DNA of 64,000 nucleotides from Acidimicrobiia bacterium (GCA_022820505.1 JAJEFK010000044.1:1-64000), one strand, 5' to 3'. Positions 18,829 to 31,235 are shown, counted from the first letter of the stretch. Numbers and translations are program-made. Notes: generated by a model not told the origin, from the letters alone.

Positions 18829-19055
18829 TGCCGCTCGCCACCGCATGTCACGCCAGCGGTCTACAAACAAGGCACTGCGAGCGGTCCGAGGACACGTCTG
18901 ACTCGGCGATGCACGACGGGCCTGAAATTCAGTGGCGACGACCCGCGGGCGCTCGCTACGGTGCACCGCAACGCATCAATGCGTACCCGTATCGCTGGCA
19001 GTTCGCCGGTCTCTGGGCGGAAATCCCGCCTGTTACCGTTCCGAAAGGAAGTCCT

Positions 19056-19391
19056 ATGGACGCGAACTCAGTTGTCATTCTTGCTGCAGTCGTGACGCTG
19101 TTCAGCTTCAACCTCACGGCCAGCCTGATGTGCTGCCGCTCACTGGGCCGGCGAGTCGACCGACTCGAACACCGCCTCGATCGCTTCGAGCAGCGCATGG
19201 ATCGCTTCGAGGAGGTGCTCATGCAGCTGGTGATGGACATGGCGTTGGTCAAGGCGGATGTGTCGATCCTCAAGTCGGATATGGGGCTGGTCAAAGCGAA
19301 GCTGGGCATCGAGACTGTCTCGCCCTCCGCTGCGCAGCAGCCGGCAATCGCACCCCCGTCGGGCGGTTCTTCTGGCGCCGCAGCGCAATAG
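19056..19391 (+). CDS. Small single-span membrane protein with coiled coil
   Basis: The protein has 111 residues. AAGGAA sits 7 bases before the ATG, a strong ribosome-binding site. An N-terminal hydrophobic helix (residues 4-27, VVILAAVVTLFSFNLTASLM) is followed by a heptad-patterned coiled coil (about 30-87) with repeats of RLEHRLDRFEQRMDRFEE type and of VKADVSILKSDMGLVKAK type. The last 20 residues are Pro/Gly/Ala-rich. No enzymatic motif is seen. It probably oligomerises at the membrane. hemB starts 10 bases after its stop. Function unknown. Confidence 0.7.
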   Translation: MDANSVVILAAVVTLFSFNLTASLMCCRSLGRRVDRLEHRLDRFEQRMDRFEEVLMQLVMDMALVKADVSILKSDMGLVKAKLGIETVSPSAAQQPAIAPPSGGSSGAAAQ

Positions 19392-19394
19392 CAT
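19389..19394 (+). promoter_or_regulatory. Leaderless-type -10 box (TAGCAT) for hemB
   Basis: The hexamer starts at the TAG stop of the preceding gene and lies 6 bases before the hemB GTG. Confidence 0.4.
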
Positions 19395-19400
19395 GGCGGG

Positions 19401-20381
19401 GTGACCTTTCCGGCTCGCCGCCTTCGTCGGCTGCGTCGCACCCCGGCGTTGCGCCGTCTGGTTGCGGAGACGACCGTCACTCCCAGTGATCTCATCGCCC
19501 CGCTGTTCGTGCGCGAGGACGTCGCCGAGCCGCAGCCGATCGTCTCGCTGCCCGGCATCGTGCAACACAGCCAGGAGTCGCTGCGCAAGGAAGTCAACGA
19601 GCTGGCCAACCTGGGCATCAGCGGGGTGATCCTGTTCGGTCTGCCGGCCCGCAAGGACCCGGTGGGCTCCGAAGCCTGGAATCCCGACGGCGTCGTGCAG
19701 GTGGCACTGCGCAACCTGCGTGACGACCACGGCTCGGAGCTGGCGATCATCGCCGACCTGTGTCTCGACGAGTACACCGACCACGGCCACTGCGGCGTGG
19801 TGACCGACAACGGCGATGTCGACAACGACGCCACGCTCGAGCTGTACCAGCGGGTGGCGTTGGCCCAGGCCGAAGCCGGCGCCGACATGGTGGGCCCGTC
19901 AGGGATGATGGACGGCCAGGTCGGGGCGATCCGCCAGGTGCTCGACCGCAACGGCCACGAGAACCTGCCGATCATGGCCTACTCGGCGAAGTATGCATCG
20001 GCCGAGTACGGGCCGTTCCGCGACGCCGTCGACGTGACGATCACCGGCGGCGGCGACCGCAAGGGCTACCAGCAGGATCCGGCCAACGCCCGTGAGGCCA
20101 TGGCCGAGATCGAGCTGGACATTGCCGAGGGCGCCGACATCATCATGGTGAAGCCGGCGCTGGCGTATCTCGATGTGATCGCTGCGGCCCGGGCTCGCTT
20201 CGACCTGCCGCTGGCGGCGTACCACGTGTCGGGCGAGTACGCGATGCTCAAGGCGGCCGCTGCGAACGGCTGGATCGACGGGGCGGCCACGGCGGTCGAG
20301 CACCTCACGGCCATCAAGCGGGCCGGCGCCGACCTGACCCTCACCTACCTCGCACGAGAGTTCGCCGAGACCCTGCAGTAG
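19401..20381 (+). CDS. hemB: Delta-aminolevulinic acid dehydratase (porphobilinogen synthase)
   Basis: The protein has 326 residues, the normal length. It condenses two 5-aminolevulinate molecules to porphobilinogen in haem and corrin synthesis. Schiff-base lysines are Lys197 (YSAKYAS) and Lys251 (MVKPALAYLD). The active-site metal segment reads DLCLDEYTDHGHCG (from residue 119). Cys121 and Cys131 are kept, while the middle Cys of the zinc site is Asp123. As I recall, this mixed form is common in actinobacterial HemB. The GTG start has a -10-like box 6 bases upstream. No other hem genes are in the window. Confidence 0.95.
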   Translation: MTFPARRLRRLRRTPALRRLVAETTVTPSDLIAPLFVREDVAEPQPIVSLPGIVQHSQESLRKEVNELANLGISGVILFGLPARKDPVGSEAWNPDGVVQVALRNLRDDHGSELAIIADLCLDEYTDHGHCGVVTDNGDVDNDATLELYQRVALAQAEAGADMVGPSGMMDGQVGAIRQVLDRNGHENLPIMAYSAKYASAEYGPFRDAVDVTITGGGDRKGYQQDPANAREAMAEIELDIAEGADIIMVKPALAYLDVIAAARARFDLPLAAYHVSGEYAMLKAAAANGWIDGAATAVEHLTAIKRAGADLTLTYLAREFAETLQ

Positions 20382-20495
20382 TCCCGGCCCTCAGCGCCTC
20401 GCAATACCTCAACTCGCGGCGCTCAGCCCCCGCATCGCGTCCAGCGCGCTGCTCGGCCCGCGGAAAACGACCCACGAACCGAGGCCGCAGCCGGC

Positions 20496-21170
20496 TCAGC
20501 GGGACGGGTGTGTGACCCTGGCGACGGCGATGGCGCAGAGCGCGCCGATGAACTGCGCCACGATGAACAGCGGAGCGCTGGCGGGGGCGATGCCGGCGAA
20601 CGTGTCGGAGAACATGCGACCCACAGTCACCGCCGGATTGGCGAAGCTCGTGGACGAGGTGAAGAAGTAGGCCCCGCCGATGTAGGCCGCCACGGCGAAG
20701 GCCACGAACTGGGTCTTGCCCGAGCGCACCACGCCGATGATGACGATCACCAGCCCGAACGTGGCGATGATCTCCGACAGGAACGCGGCCCCGCTCATCC
20801 GATCCTTGGTCGACCAGAACACCGCGTCGAGCTCGAAGATCACGTTGGCGGCGATGACGCCCAGGATCCCGCCGGCAACCTGCACCACCACGTACAGCCC
20901 GGCCATGCGGTTGTCGAGGTCGCCGGCGAGGCGCGCCCACAGCGTCACCGCCGGGTTGAAATGCGCCCCCGACGTCGACCCGAACAGCAGGATCAGGCAC
21001 GCCAGAGCGCCCGCCGTGGCAATCGAGTTCTCGAGCAGCTGCAGGCCGACATCGTTGGGGCTCAGCCGCTCGGCCATGATCCCCGAGCCCACCACGCTCA
21101 GCAGCAGGAACCCCGTCCCCACGAACTCCGAGGTCAGCCGGCTGGCCGTGGTCTCACGCAGGGCTGTCAC
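20496..21170 (-). CDS. MIP-family aquaporin / glycerol facilitator-like channel
   Basis: The protein has 224 residues from GTG 21170 (MTALRETTASRLTSEFVG); the frame is open to 21233, but the extra 21 residues look non-coding. Six transmembrane helices and two half-helices are predicted. Both NPA boxes are present: HFNPAVT (first) and FANPAVTVGR (second, with the selectivity-filter Arg). The SFANPAVT form is closer to water channels than to GlpF. It probably moves water or small neutral solutes across the membrane. With the osmolyte genes later in the window, it fits osmotic adaptation. Confidence 0.88.
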   Translation of the reverse strand: MTALRETTASRLTSEFVGTGFLLLSVVGSGIMAERLSPNDVGLQLLENSIATAGALACLILLFGSTSGAHFNPAVTLWARLAGDLDNRMAGLYVVVQVAGGILGVIAANVIFELDAVFWSTKDRMSGAAFLSEIIATFGLVIVIIGVVRSGKTQFVAFAVAAYIGGAYFFTSSTSFANPAVTVGRMFSDTFAGIAPASAPLFIVAQFIGALCAIAVARVTHPSR

Positions 21171-21257
21171 CGGGACAGCCTGCCACCCACGAGTAAACGA
21201 ACCCTGTCTCGCAAGTGAACACTGGCTCCACACCGAGGTCGAAATCCTTGACGCTGC

Positions 21258-21659
21258 CTACCGTCCTCCTGGCAGGGCGGCACCGTCCAGCGCAGCGAGC
21301 TGCTGATCGAACGTAAACAACGGTTGTGCATCGTTGCGGCGGCACGCGGCGAGGATCATCAAGTCCGAGAAGCCAGCACTTCCGCGACGGTAGCCAGCGG
21401 CAGACTCGGCGACATCGTCGGCGGCCTCGATGACAAGCCCGTCGGCGGCGACCAGCTCGACGAGCATGTCGGCGATTCGGGCACGGCTGAATCGGTATGC
21501 CCGTTCGAGCACCCACACTGTCTCGACAACGACCTCCCTGCCGAGGAAAATCGATTCCTGTCGAGAAGCCGCTGCCATCAGCTCGCGGGCAGCGGCGGCC
21601 TGCTCCGGATCGTCGTTGACGAGAAAGCGAACGAGCACGTTGGTGTCGATGGCGATCAC
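21258..21659 (-). CDS. vapC: VapC-type PIN-domain toxin
   Basis: The protein has 133 residues. The PIN nuclease acidic residues are visible: Asp5 in MIAIDTNVLVR, a Glu in VVVETVWVLE, an Asp in AGFSDLMIL and an Asp in FTFDQQL. Such toxins cleave RNA in a Mg2+-dependent manner. Its ATG overlaps the antitoxin stop by four bases, the usual vapBC coupling. It sits between housekeeping genes, without flanking mobile elements. Confidence 0.88.
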   Translation of the reverse strand: MIAIDTNVLVRFLVNDDPEQAAAARELMAAASRQESIFLGREVVVETVWVLERAYRFSRARIADMLVELVAADGLVIEAADDVAESAAGYRRGSAGFSDLMILAACRRNDAQPLFTFDQQLAALDGAALPGGR

Positions 21660-21898
21660 GCCGAGGTGGCTCCCTCGGCGATCGCCTCATCCATCTCGTC
21701 CAGCGTCACCGGGGGACCGTCGAACTTCAGCATTCCGAACAGATTGCTGAGCGGCCGCACGGCGACGACCCGAACGGCGTCGCCGTCGATGAGGTAGCGC
21801 ACCCGATCGCCCGGCTGCACCGACAAGCAGTCGCGTACCCGGCGCGGCAACGTCGTCTGGCCCTTCGAAGTAATGGTCGACTCAAGTACGCTGCGCAT
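21656..21898 (-). CDS. vapB: AbrB/SpoVT-type VapB antitoxin
   Basis: The protein has 80 residues. The N-terminal swapped-hairpin DNA-binding motif STITSKGQTTLPRRVR (about 7-22) is typical of AbrB-type antitoxins. The C-terminal acidic tail (TLDEMDEAIAEG) would bind and inhibit the PIN toxin. It is expected to repress its own promoter. An AT-rich upstream region with two palindromes offers operator candidates. Confidence 0.88.
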   Translation of the reverse strand: MRSVLESTITSKGQTTLPRRVRDCLSVQPGDRVRYLIDGDAVRVVAVRPLSNLFGMLKFDGPPVTLDEMDEAIAEGATSA

Positions 21899-21921
21899 TA
21901 GCTCATTTGTCCTTGCTTTCG

Positions 21922-21967
21922 ATAGCTATGCCTTACTTATTCTACACACTCAATGCGTTGATTGAGT
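21922..21967 (-). promoter_or_regulatory. Candidate vapBC promoter/operator with two palindromes
   Basis: This AT-rich stretch lies 24-69 bases before the vapB ATG. It contains the palindrome ATAGCTAT (21922-21929), a minus-strand TAGAAT (21939-21944) resembling a -10 box, and a perfect 7-bp inverted repeat ACTCAAT-N6-ATTGAGT (21948-21967) over the spacer/-35 zone. Binding by VapB there would block the promoter. Inference from position and symmetry. Confidence 0.5.
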
Positions 21968-22068
21968 CGGACTGCTGAACGGGCAGGACGATCGCGCTCC
22001 GGTTCCGATTCCTCGAGCGCGTGCCCAACCGAATGCCCGTGCTGTGCGGGTGCCGGCTGGGCTAGGGG

Positions 22069-23244
22069 TTACGACTCGCGGAGGTCGAAGGCGATCTTGA
22101 CCGAGCCTCGGGCGCCGGCGTTGGCGGCGTGTTCGAGGGCGTTGCGGTACTCCTCCAGCGGGTACAGCTCGGACACCAGGCGTTCCAGGTTGCAGTCGCG
22201 CACCAGCTTGATGGCGGCTTCGAAGGTGTGGCCCCCGTCGAGCCTCGGCTCGGTGCCATAGCAATACGCACCGACCAGCTCGGTTTCGCGGTGCCACAGG
22301 GCAGACAGGTTGAGCTCGACGTTGGCGGGCATGCCCAGCACCACCACCCGGCCGCGGGGGCGGGTGAGGGCGATCGCGTCGGTCAACGACGCTGACGAGG
22401 CCACGGCGTCGATCGTCACGTGGGTGCCTGAGCCCAGCGTCTCGCCGATCACCCGGGTGCCGGCGGCCCGGCGCACGGCCCGGCCCAGCTCGTCGGGCGA
22501 CACCGCCAGGTCGGCACCCAGCTCTCGGGCCAGGCGGCGCTGATGGCTGTAGCGGGCGCCCACCACGATCGCCGCCACACCGGTGCACTGGCGCAGCGCA
22601 GCCACCGCCACCAAGCCCATGGTGCCGGCGCCGATCACCGCCGCCGTGCCGCCCTCGGTCACGCCGGACCGCAGCGCCGCGTGAACGCCCGCCGCAGTCG
22701 GCTCGATCATCACCGCGGCGTGGTCGGACAGGTCCTCGGGACCCAGCGATCCCAGCGAATGCAGCTGGGACTCGTGCGCAGCGAACATCTCCGACCAGCC
22801 GCCCCCGGTGGACGCACACGAACCGGTTTGCAATCCGGCCTCGATCTGGCCCCCGATCAGGTGGCTGTAGTCGTCGCCGTCGGCGGGAGCAGCGTCGGGC
22901 CACGGCGGGGTGTAGCCGTGGGCCTCGTGACCCAGCACCGCCTCGAGCACCACCCTGGTGCCGTCGTCGGTGTGGCCCACCACCTCGTGGCCCGGCACGA
23001 ACGGGAAGGACACCAGCGGCTCGAAGTAGCGCGACACCTTCCCGTCCACTGTGGCCAGGTCTGACCCGCAGATGCCCGACAGCGCCGGCCGCACGTACTG
23101 CCAGCCGTCGCCGGGCAGCTCCGGCGGGTCCATCTCGGTCAAGCGCAACGGGCCCACGCCCGCTCCCGAGCCCGGCTTGAGCTTGCCCGCCGCCATCGCC
23201 GCCGCGAACCGCAGCTCCTTGCGCTCAAAGACCAGCGCCTTCAC
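22069..23244 (-). CDS. Zinc-binding medium-chain alcohol dehydrogenase
   Basis: The protein has 391 residues from GTG 23244. Catalytic-zinc motifs are GICGSDLATVDG (Cys near residue 59) and GHEVVG (His/Glu near 85). A further Glu is in MIEPTAAGVHAAL. The NAD(P)-binding Rossmann motif GAGTMGLVAV lies near residue 205. The four-Cys structural-zinc lobe is absent; the region instead has a long insert with ASTGGGWSE. It probably oxidises an alcohol or polyol; substrate unknown. It is downstream of thrS, with a 113-base gap. Confidence 0.83.
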   Translation of the reverse strand: MKALVFERKELRFAAAMAAGKLKPGSGAGVGPLRLTEMDPPELPGDGWQYVRPALSGICGSDLATVDGKVSRYFEPLVSFPFVPGHEVVGHTDDGTRVVLEAVLGHEAHGYTPPWPDAAPADGDDYSHLIGGQIEAGLQTGSCASTGGGWSEMFAAHESQLHSLGSLGPEDLSDHAAVMIEPTAAGVHAALRSGVTEGGTAAVIGAGTMGLVAVAALRQCTGVAAIVVGARYSHQRRLARELGADLAVSPDELGRAVRRAAGTRVIGETLGSGTHVTIDAVASSASLTDAIALTRPRGRVVVLGMPANVELNLSALWHRETELVGAYCYGTEPRLDGGHTFEAAIKLVRDCNLERLVSELYPLEEYRNALEHAANAGARGSVKIAFDLRES

Positions 23245-23357
23245 GTCACGCCGCTTGCTAGTGCCATGTGCATGGAGTCCAACGTCGACAACCCGGCGCT
23301 GACGACGCGGTCAGCCGCCAGCGTGCTTGCAGCCGTCGCCACGCCACTCAAGGTGTC

Positions 23358-25391
23358 TCAGCCTTGCTCAGCAAAGCCCACGTCGGCGGCTTTGCTGTCT
23401 ACTTCGTCAGTCAGTTGTGCGATGAACTCGGCCAGCGGCACGTCGCGGCGCACCTTCTGGCCGCGGGGGTTCACGCCCACGGTGCCCGCCGCCACGTCGT
23501 CGTCGCCCACCACCAGCACGTAGGGCACCTTCTCCAGCTTGGCCCGCCGGATGCGCGCGCCCAGCGGGTCATCTGCCGGCACGGTCTCGGTCCGGAAGCC
23601 CGCCTCGGCGAGCTGGGCCGCCACCGAGGAGGCAAACGAGTCGTGATCGGCCCGCACGCCCAGCACCACCGCCTGGGTCGGCGCCAGCCACGGCGGGAAC
23701 GCACCCGCGTAGTGCTCCACCATCACCCCGAAGAACCGCTCGATCGCGCCGAACAGCGCCCGGTGGATCATGATCGGCCGGTGCACCTCGCCGTCGGCCC
23801 CGGTGTAGCGCAGGTTGAACCGCTCGGGCAGGTTGAAGTCGACCTGGATGGTCGACAGCTGCCACGAGCGCCCGACCGCGTCGAGCACGTCGATGTCGAT
23901 CTTCGGACCGTAGAAGGCCGCCTCGCCCGCCGCTTCGAGATAGTCGTAGCCCCGCCGGTCCAGGGCAGCCCGCAGCGCTGCGGTGGCGCGATCCCAGCCT
24001 TCGTCGTCGCCCACGTACTTGTCGGGATCCTGAGTGGACAGCTTGAACGTGAACTCGTCGAAGCCGAACGCACCGAGCACCGACAGCACGAAGTCGAGCA
24101 GCCCCTCGATCTCGTCGCCGAGCTGGGAAGGCGGCACATATATGTGGCTGTCGTCCTGTGTGAACCCCCGGATCCGCATCAGCCCGTGCAAGGTGCCTGA
24201 GCGCTCGTAGCGGTACACGGTGCCCAGCTCGAACAGTCGCAGCGGCAGCTCCCGGTACGAGCGCTGGCGCTGATTGAAGATCAGGCAGTGCATCGGGCAG
24301 TTCATCGGCTTGGGGTAGTAGACGCCGTTGTCCATCTCCATCGGCGGGTACATGCCCTCGGCGTAGAAGTCGAGGTGGCCTGAGGTCTCGAACAGCCGGG
24401 CGTTGGCCAGGTGCGGCGTGTACACGAACTCGTAGCCGCCCGTCTCGTGGCGGTCGCGGCTGTAGTCCTCCATGATCTTGCGGACCACTGCGCCCTTGGG
24501 ATGCCACACGGCCAGCCCGCCGCCCAGCTCGGCAGGAAAGCTCAGCAAATCCAGCTCGGTGACGAGCCGGCGGTGGTCGCGCTTGGCGGCCTCCTCCAGC
24601 CGCTCGAGGTGCCCAGCCAGCTCGGCCTTCGAGCCCCACGCGGTGCCGTAGATGCGCTGGAGCATCTGGCGGTTCTCGTCGCCCCGCCAGTACGCGCCCG
24701 CCACCCGCATCAGCTTGAAGTGGCCCAGCCGCCCAGTGTCGGGCACGTGCGGGCCGCGGCACAGGTCCACGAATTCGTCGGTGTTGCGGTAGGTGGTGAT
24801 CACCCCGCCCTCGGGGCCCGACGCCGGGTCGTCGGCCTCGCCGTCGAGGATCTCGATCTTGTAGGGATGCGCCGCGAACAGCTCATCGGCCGCAGCCCGG
24901 TCCACTTCGGCACGGATGAACGGCTGGCGAGCGGCCACGATGGCACGCATCTCGGCCTCGATCGCCTCGAGATCCTCGTCGGAGAACGTGCGCGGCCGCC
25001 CGCTGTCGTCGAGGCCCAGGTCGAAGTCGTAGTAGAAGCCGTCGGTGATCGGCGGCCCGATCGAGAACGTGGCGCCCGGGTACAGCCGCAGCACCGCCTG
25101 GGCCAGCACATGGGCGGTCGAGTGGCGCAGCACTTCGAGCCCCTCGTCCGACGAGGGGAACACCAGCGACACCGACGCGCCGTCGGGCAAGGGCCGGTTC
25201 AGGTCGAGCTGCTCGCCGTCGGCAACGGCGATCAAAGCGTCCTTGGCCGCACGCCGTCCCAGCGACGCGGCAAGATCGGCGCCGGTCGCGCCGCCGGCCA
25301 GCTCACGTTGCTGCCCGTCGGGCAGCACCACGGTGACCGCTGCGCGCCCGCTGGGGGCGTCACTCGAGTCTGCGCCGTTGCTGCCGCTCAT
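23358..25391 (-). CDS. thrS: Threonyl-tRNA synthetase
   Basis: The protein has 677 residues. An N-terminal TGS domain (about 18-78) is followed by the editing/SAD domain with HSTAHVLAQAV. The class II core has the zinc- and Thr-binding MNCPMHCLIF and RYERSGTLHGLMRIRGFTQDD; the C-terminal anticodon-binding domain ends the protein. It charges tRNA-Thr. All expected domains are present. It follows the 59-residue membrane protein by 61 bases; I see no T-box leader there. Confidence 0.95.
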   Translation of the reverse strand: MSGSNGADSSDAPSGRAAVTVVLPDGQQRELAGGATGADLAASLGRRAAKDALIAVADGEQLDLNRPLPDGASVSLVFPSSDEGLEVLRHSTAHVLAQAVLRLYPGATFSIGPPITDGFYYDFDLGLDDSGRPRTFSDEDLEAIEAEMRAIVAARQPFIRAEVDRAAADELFAAHPYKIEILDGEADDPASGPEGGVITTYRNTDEFVDLCRGPHVPDTGRLGHFKLMRVAGAYWRGDENRQMLQRIYGTAWGSKAELAGHLERLEEAAKRDHRRLVTELDLLSFPAELGGGLAVWHPKGAVVRKIMEDYSRDRHETGGYEFVYTPHLANARLFETSGHLDFYAEGMYPPMEMDNGVYYPKPMNCPMHCLIFNQRQRSYRELPLRLFELGTVYRYERSGTLHGLMRIRGFTQDDSHIYVPPSQLGDEIEGLLDFVLSVLGAFGFDEFTFKLSTQDPDKYVGDDEGWDRATAALRAALDRRGYDYLEAAGEAAFYGPKIDIDVLDAVGRSWQLSTIQVDFNLPERFNLRYTGADGEVHRPIMIHRALFGAIERFFGVMVEHYAGAFPPWLAPTQAVVLGVRADHDSFASSVAAQLAEAGFRTETVPADDPLGARIRRAKLEKVPYVLVVGDDDVAAGTVGVNPRGQKVRRDVPLAEFIAQLTDEVDSKAADVGFAEQG

Positions 25392-25452
25392 CTGGACAGT
25401 TTCCTAGCCGCTGCACGCCGAGTGCCAGTGAATTTGCGGCATGCAGCGGCGA

Positions 25453-25632
25453 CTAGCCCCCGGTTCCGCCGGAGAAGACGATGTTGATCAGGATGATCAG
25501 GAACAGCAGCCCGCCGAGCACCCACAGCTTGTCCGCGAACTCGAAGCTCTTGAACTTCGCGAACGGGATCATCATCTTGTGCGGATCCTCGATCGCCTTC
25601 CCGTCGACCTTGCGGGTATCGGCGTCGCTCAT
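25453..25632 (-). CDS. 59-residue single-span membrane protein
   Basis: This gene is short and easily missed. ATG 25632 is preceded by AGGAG at a 7-base spacing, a strong ribosome-binding site. The protein begins MSDADTRKVDGKAIEDPHKM and has an amphipathic stretch (MIPFAKFKSFEFADKLW). One hydrophobic helix (about residues 37-53, VLGGLLFLIILINIVF) and a Gly-rich end (SGGTGG) follow. The topology is probably N-in with a tiny outside tail. It precedes thrS on the same strand. It shows no similarity that I recognise; a small subunit or regulator at the membrane is possible. Confidence 0.65.
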   Translation of the reverse strand: MSDADTRKVDGKAIEDPHKMMIPFAKFKSFEFADKLWVLGGLLFLIILINIVFSGGTGG

Positions 25633-25683
25633 GCGTTCTCCTGAAGAAGCTGGTCAGCGGCCGATGCCGCGGCGTGGGGGGCC

Positions 25684-25699
25684 GGCTGCGCTCGCAGCC
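25684..25699. terminator. Short GC hairpin downstream of dnaE
   Basis: GGCTGC-GCTC-GCAGCC forms a 6-bp stem with a 4-base loop, about 100 bases after the dnaE stop and before the next minus-strand gene. There is no T-tract, so an intrinsic terminator is only possible. Confidence 0.3.
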
Positions 25700-25800
25700 A
25701 CCGGGAAAGACTAGTGGTCTGGCTCGCTCATGGCTGAGGGATCGTCGACCGACTCCTGCCCCTCGTGCTGCCGCCAGCCGAGACCGCTCGATACCGCCGG

Positions 25801-29364
<3,564 letters not shown>

Positions 29365-29518
29365 GCTGTTCCTCGATCTCGTCCAAAACGACCCGTCTGT
29401 CGAACATAGACCGGTCGCATTTGCGCGCGGCGAACCCGCGGGCAGCTCGCAGCCCGAGATGCGCGAAACCCCAAGAAACATGGTTGGAGGGCCGCTTGCA
29501 GGGTTGCATCATGGAGGC

Positions 29519-30352
29519 ATGGCTTCGGAGCAACGCGCGGATGTGGACGAGCTGGAGCTCGACGCCGGCGCTGTGCTGCCCTGCGACGAGCTGAACAGCG
29601 TGCTGGTGGTCGACGATCCGCGCCAGGGCCTGTGGGACCTGGTCGACAGCGGCTGGGCCGACGAGCACCTTCCAGAGCTGCCCGCGCTGGCGCTCGAACA
29701 GGACCCGATCCACCGCCACAAGGACGTGCTCGCCCACACGATCGCCGTGGTGGCCCAGAGCCCGCCCCGCCTGCGGGTGCGCCTCGGGGCCCTGTTCCAC
29801 GACATCGGCAAGCCGCTGACGCGCTCGTTCGATCACGGCGGCGTCACGTTCCGCAATCACGAGGCCGTCGGCGCCAAGCTGACCCGCAAGCGCATGCCCA
29901 AGATGGGCTACGGCCCTGACATCACCGACGAGGTCGCCCGCCTCGTGCACCTGTCGGGCCGCTTCAAGGGCTACGACACCGGCTGGACCGATGCGGCGGT
30001 GCGCCGGTATGCCCGCGACGCCGGGCCGCTGCTGGGAGACCTGAACGACATGGTCCGCAGCGACTGCACGTCGCGCAACGTGAAGCGCATCGAGGCCCTG
30101 CACGACGCGCTCGACCGCTTCGAGGTACGCATCGCACGGCTGGCCCGCGAGCAGGCCCACAAGGAGCTGCGGCCCGAGCTGAACGGCGACGAGGTGATGA
30201 CCCACCTCGGACTCGCGCCGGGGCCCGACGTGGGCCGCGCCATGAAGTTCCTGCTGGAGCTGCGCCGCACCGAGGGCGAGCTCGGCGACGACGAGGTCCG
30301 CCGCCGCCTCGACGCCTGGTGGGCCGCCGAGAGCGGTTCCGGCTCGCAGTAG
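29519..30352 (+). CDS. HD-domain protein related to the C-terminal half of CCA-adding enzyme
   Basis: The protein has 277 residues from ATG 29519; in-frame starts further up are possible. The HD motif reads RLGALFHDIGKPLTR (near residues 90-104), followed by TFRNHEAVGAKLTRKRM and a long helical C-terminus. This matches the HD and following domains of bacterial tRNA CCA nucleotidyltransferases (PcnA-like). The N-terminal nucleotidyltransferase head with its G-S and D-x-D motifs is missing, so it cannot add CCA. A stand-alone phosphohydrolase role is likely. It is divergent from dnaE. Confidence 0.72.
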   Translation: MASEQRADVDELELDAGAVLPCDELNSVLVVDDPRQGLWDLVDSGWADEHLPELPALALEQDPIHRHKDVLAHTIAVVAQSPPRLRVRLGALFHDIGKPLTRSFDHGGVTFRNHEAVGAKLTRKRMPKMGYGPDITDEVARLVHLSGRFKGYDTGWTDAAVRRYARDAGPLLGDLNDMVRSDCTSRNVKRIEALHDALDRFEVRIARLAREQAHKELRPELNGDEVMTHLGLAPGPDVGRAMKFLLELRRTEGELGDDEVRRRLDAWWAAESGSGSQ

Positions 30353-30402
30353 CGTCGCCGTCGCGACTCCTCAGTAGATGCGAGCGCGTCGCGCGCTCGC
30401 TC

Positions 30403-30408
30403 TAGCGT
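30403..30408 (+). promoter_or_regulatory. Leaderless-type -10 box (TAGCGT) for terC
   Basis: TAGCGT lies 8 bases before GTG 30417, the same hexamer and spacing as at the CWB2 gene at 1253. It supports this start. Confidence 0.5.
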
Positions 30409-30416
30409 GTGCGCTC

Positions 30417-31235
30417 GTGGAATGGGTCGCGAATCCTGAGGTCTGGATCTCTCTGGTCACGCTGACGGTGCTCGAGATCGTGCTCGGCATCGACAACGTG
30501 ATCTTCATCTCGATACTCGCCGGCAGGCTGGGCGGGAAGGAAGCCGAGCGCGCCCGCATCGTGGGCCTGTCGCTGGCCATGGGCATGCGGGTGCTGTTGC
30601 TGCTCGGCATCTCGTGGATCGTGCGGCTCACGACGCCGCTGTTCTCGGTGTTCGGCCACGAGCTCTCGGGGCGAGATTTGATCCTGCTGGGCGGCGGGCT
30701 CTTCCTGCTGGGCAAGGCCACGTTCGAGATCCACCACAAGCTGGAAGGCGACGACCACGATGACGCTGGCGACCGGGCAGGCGCCACGTTCGCCCGGGTG
30801 ATCATCCAGATCCTGCTGCTGGACTTGGTGTTCAGCCTCGACTCGGTCATCACCGCGGTGGGCATGGCCGACCGGGTGGGCGTGATGATCGCTGCGGTGG
30901 TCATCGCCGTCGGCGTGATGCTGTGGTCGTCAGGACCGGTGATGCGCTTCGTAGGCAAGCACCCGACGGTGAAGATGCTGGCGCTGGCGTTCCTGCTGCT
31001 CATCGGCATGTCGCTCGTGGCCGAAGGCGCCGAGTTCCACATCCCGAAGGGCTACATCTACTTCGCCATGGGCTTCGCCGTGCTGGTGGAGGCGCTCAAC
31101 CTGCGGATGAAGCGCAACCGCCAGTCGCGCACGCCGCCCGTCGAGTTCCACGAGCGCCGCATGCCCGAGTTCGCACCTGCAGATGCCGGCGACGCTGCCG
31201 ACCCGCCGCCCAGCGATCCAGGGACCGCTGCCTAG
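30417..31235 (+). CDS. TerC-family integral membrane protein
   Basis: The protein has 272 residues from GTG 30417 (MEWVANPEVWISLVTLTVLE). TerC signatures with membrane acidic residues are present: EIVLGIDNVIFISI near residue 17 and DLVFSLDSVITAVGM near 140. About seven transmembrane helices precede a polar Pro/Asp-rich tail. The family is linked to metal ion (for example Mn2+) export and tellurium resistance. Its stop codon shares a CTAG with the stop of the convergent flotillin gene. Confidence 0.88.
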   Translation: MEWVANPEVWISLVTLTVLEIVLGIDNVIFISILAGRLGGKEAERARIVGLSLAMGMRVLLLLGISWIVRLTTPLFSVFGHELSGRDLILLGGGLFLLGKATFEIHHKLEGDDHDDAGDRAGATFARVIIQILLLDLVFSLDSVITAVGMADRVGVMIAAVVIAVGVMLWSSGPVMRFVGKHPTVKMLALAFLLLIGMSLVAEGAEFHIPKGYIYFAMGFAVLVEALNLRMKRNRQSRTPPVEFHERRMPEFAPADAGDAADPPPSDPGTAA

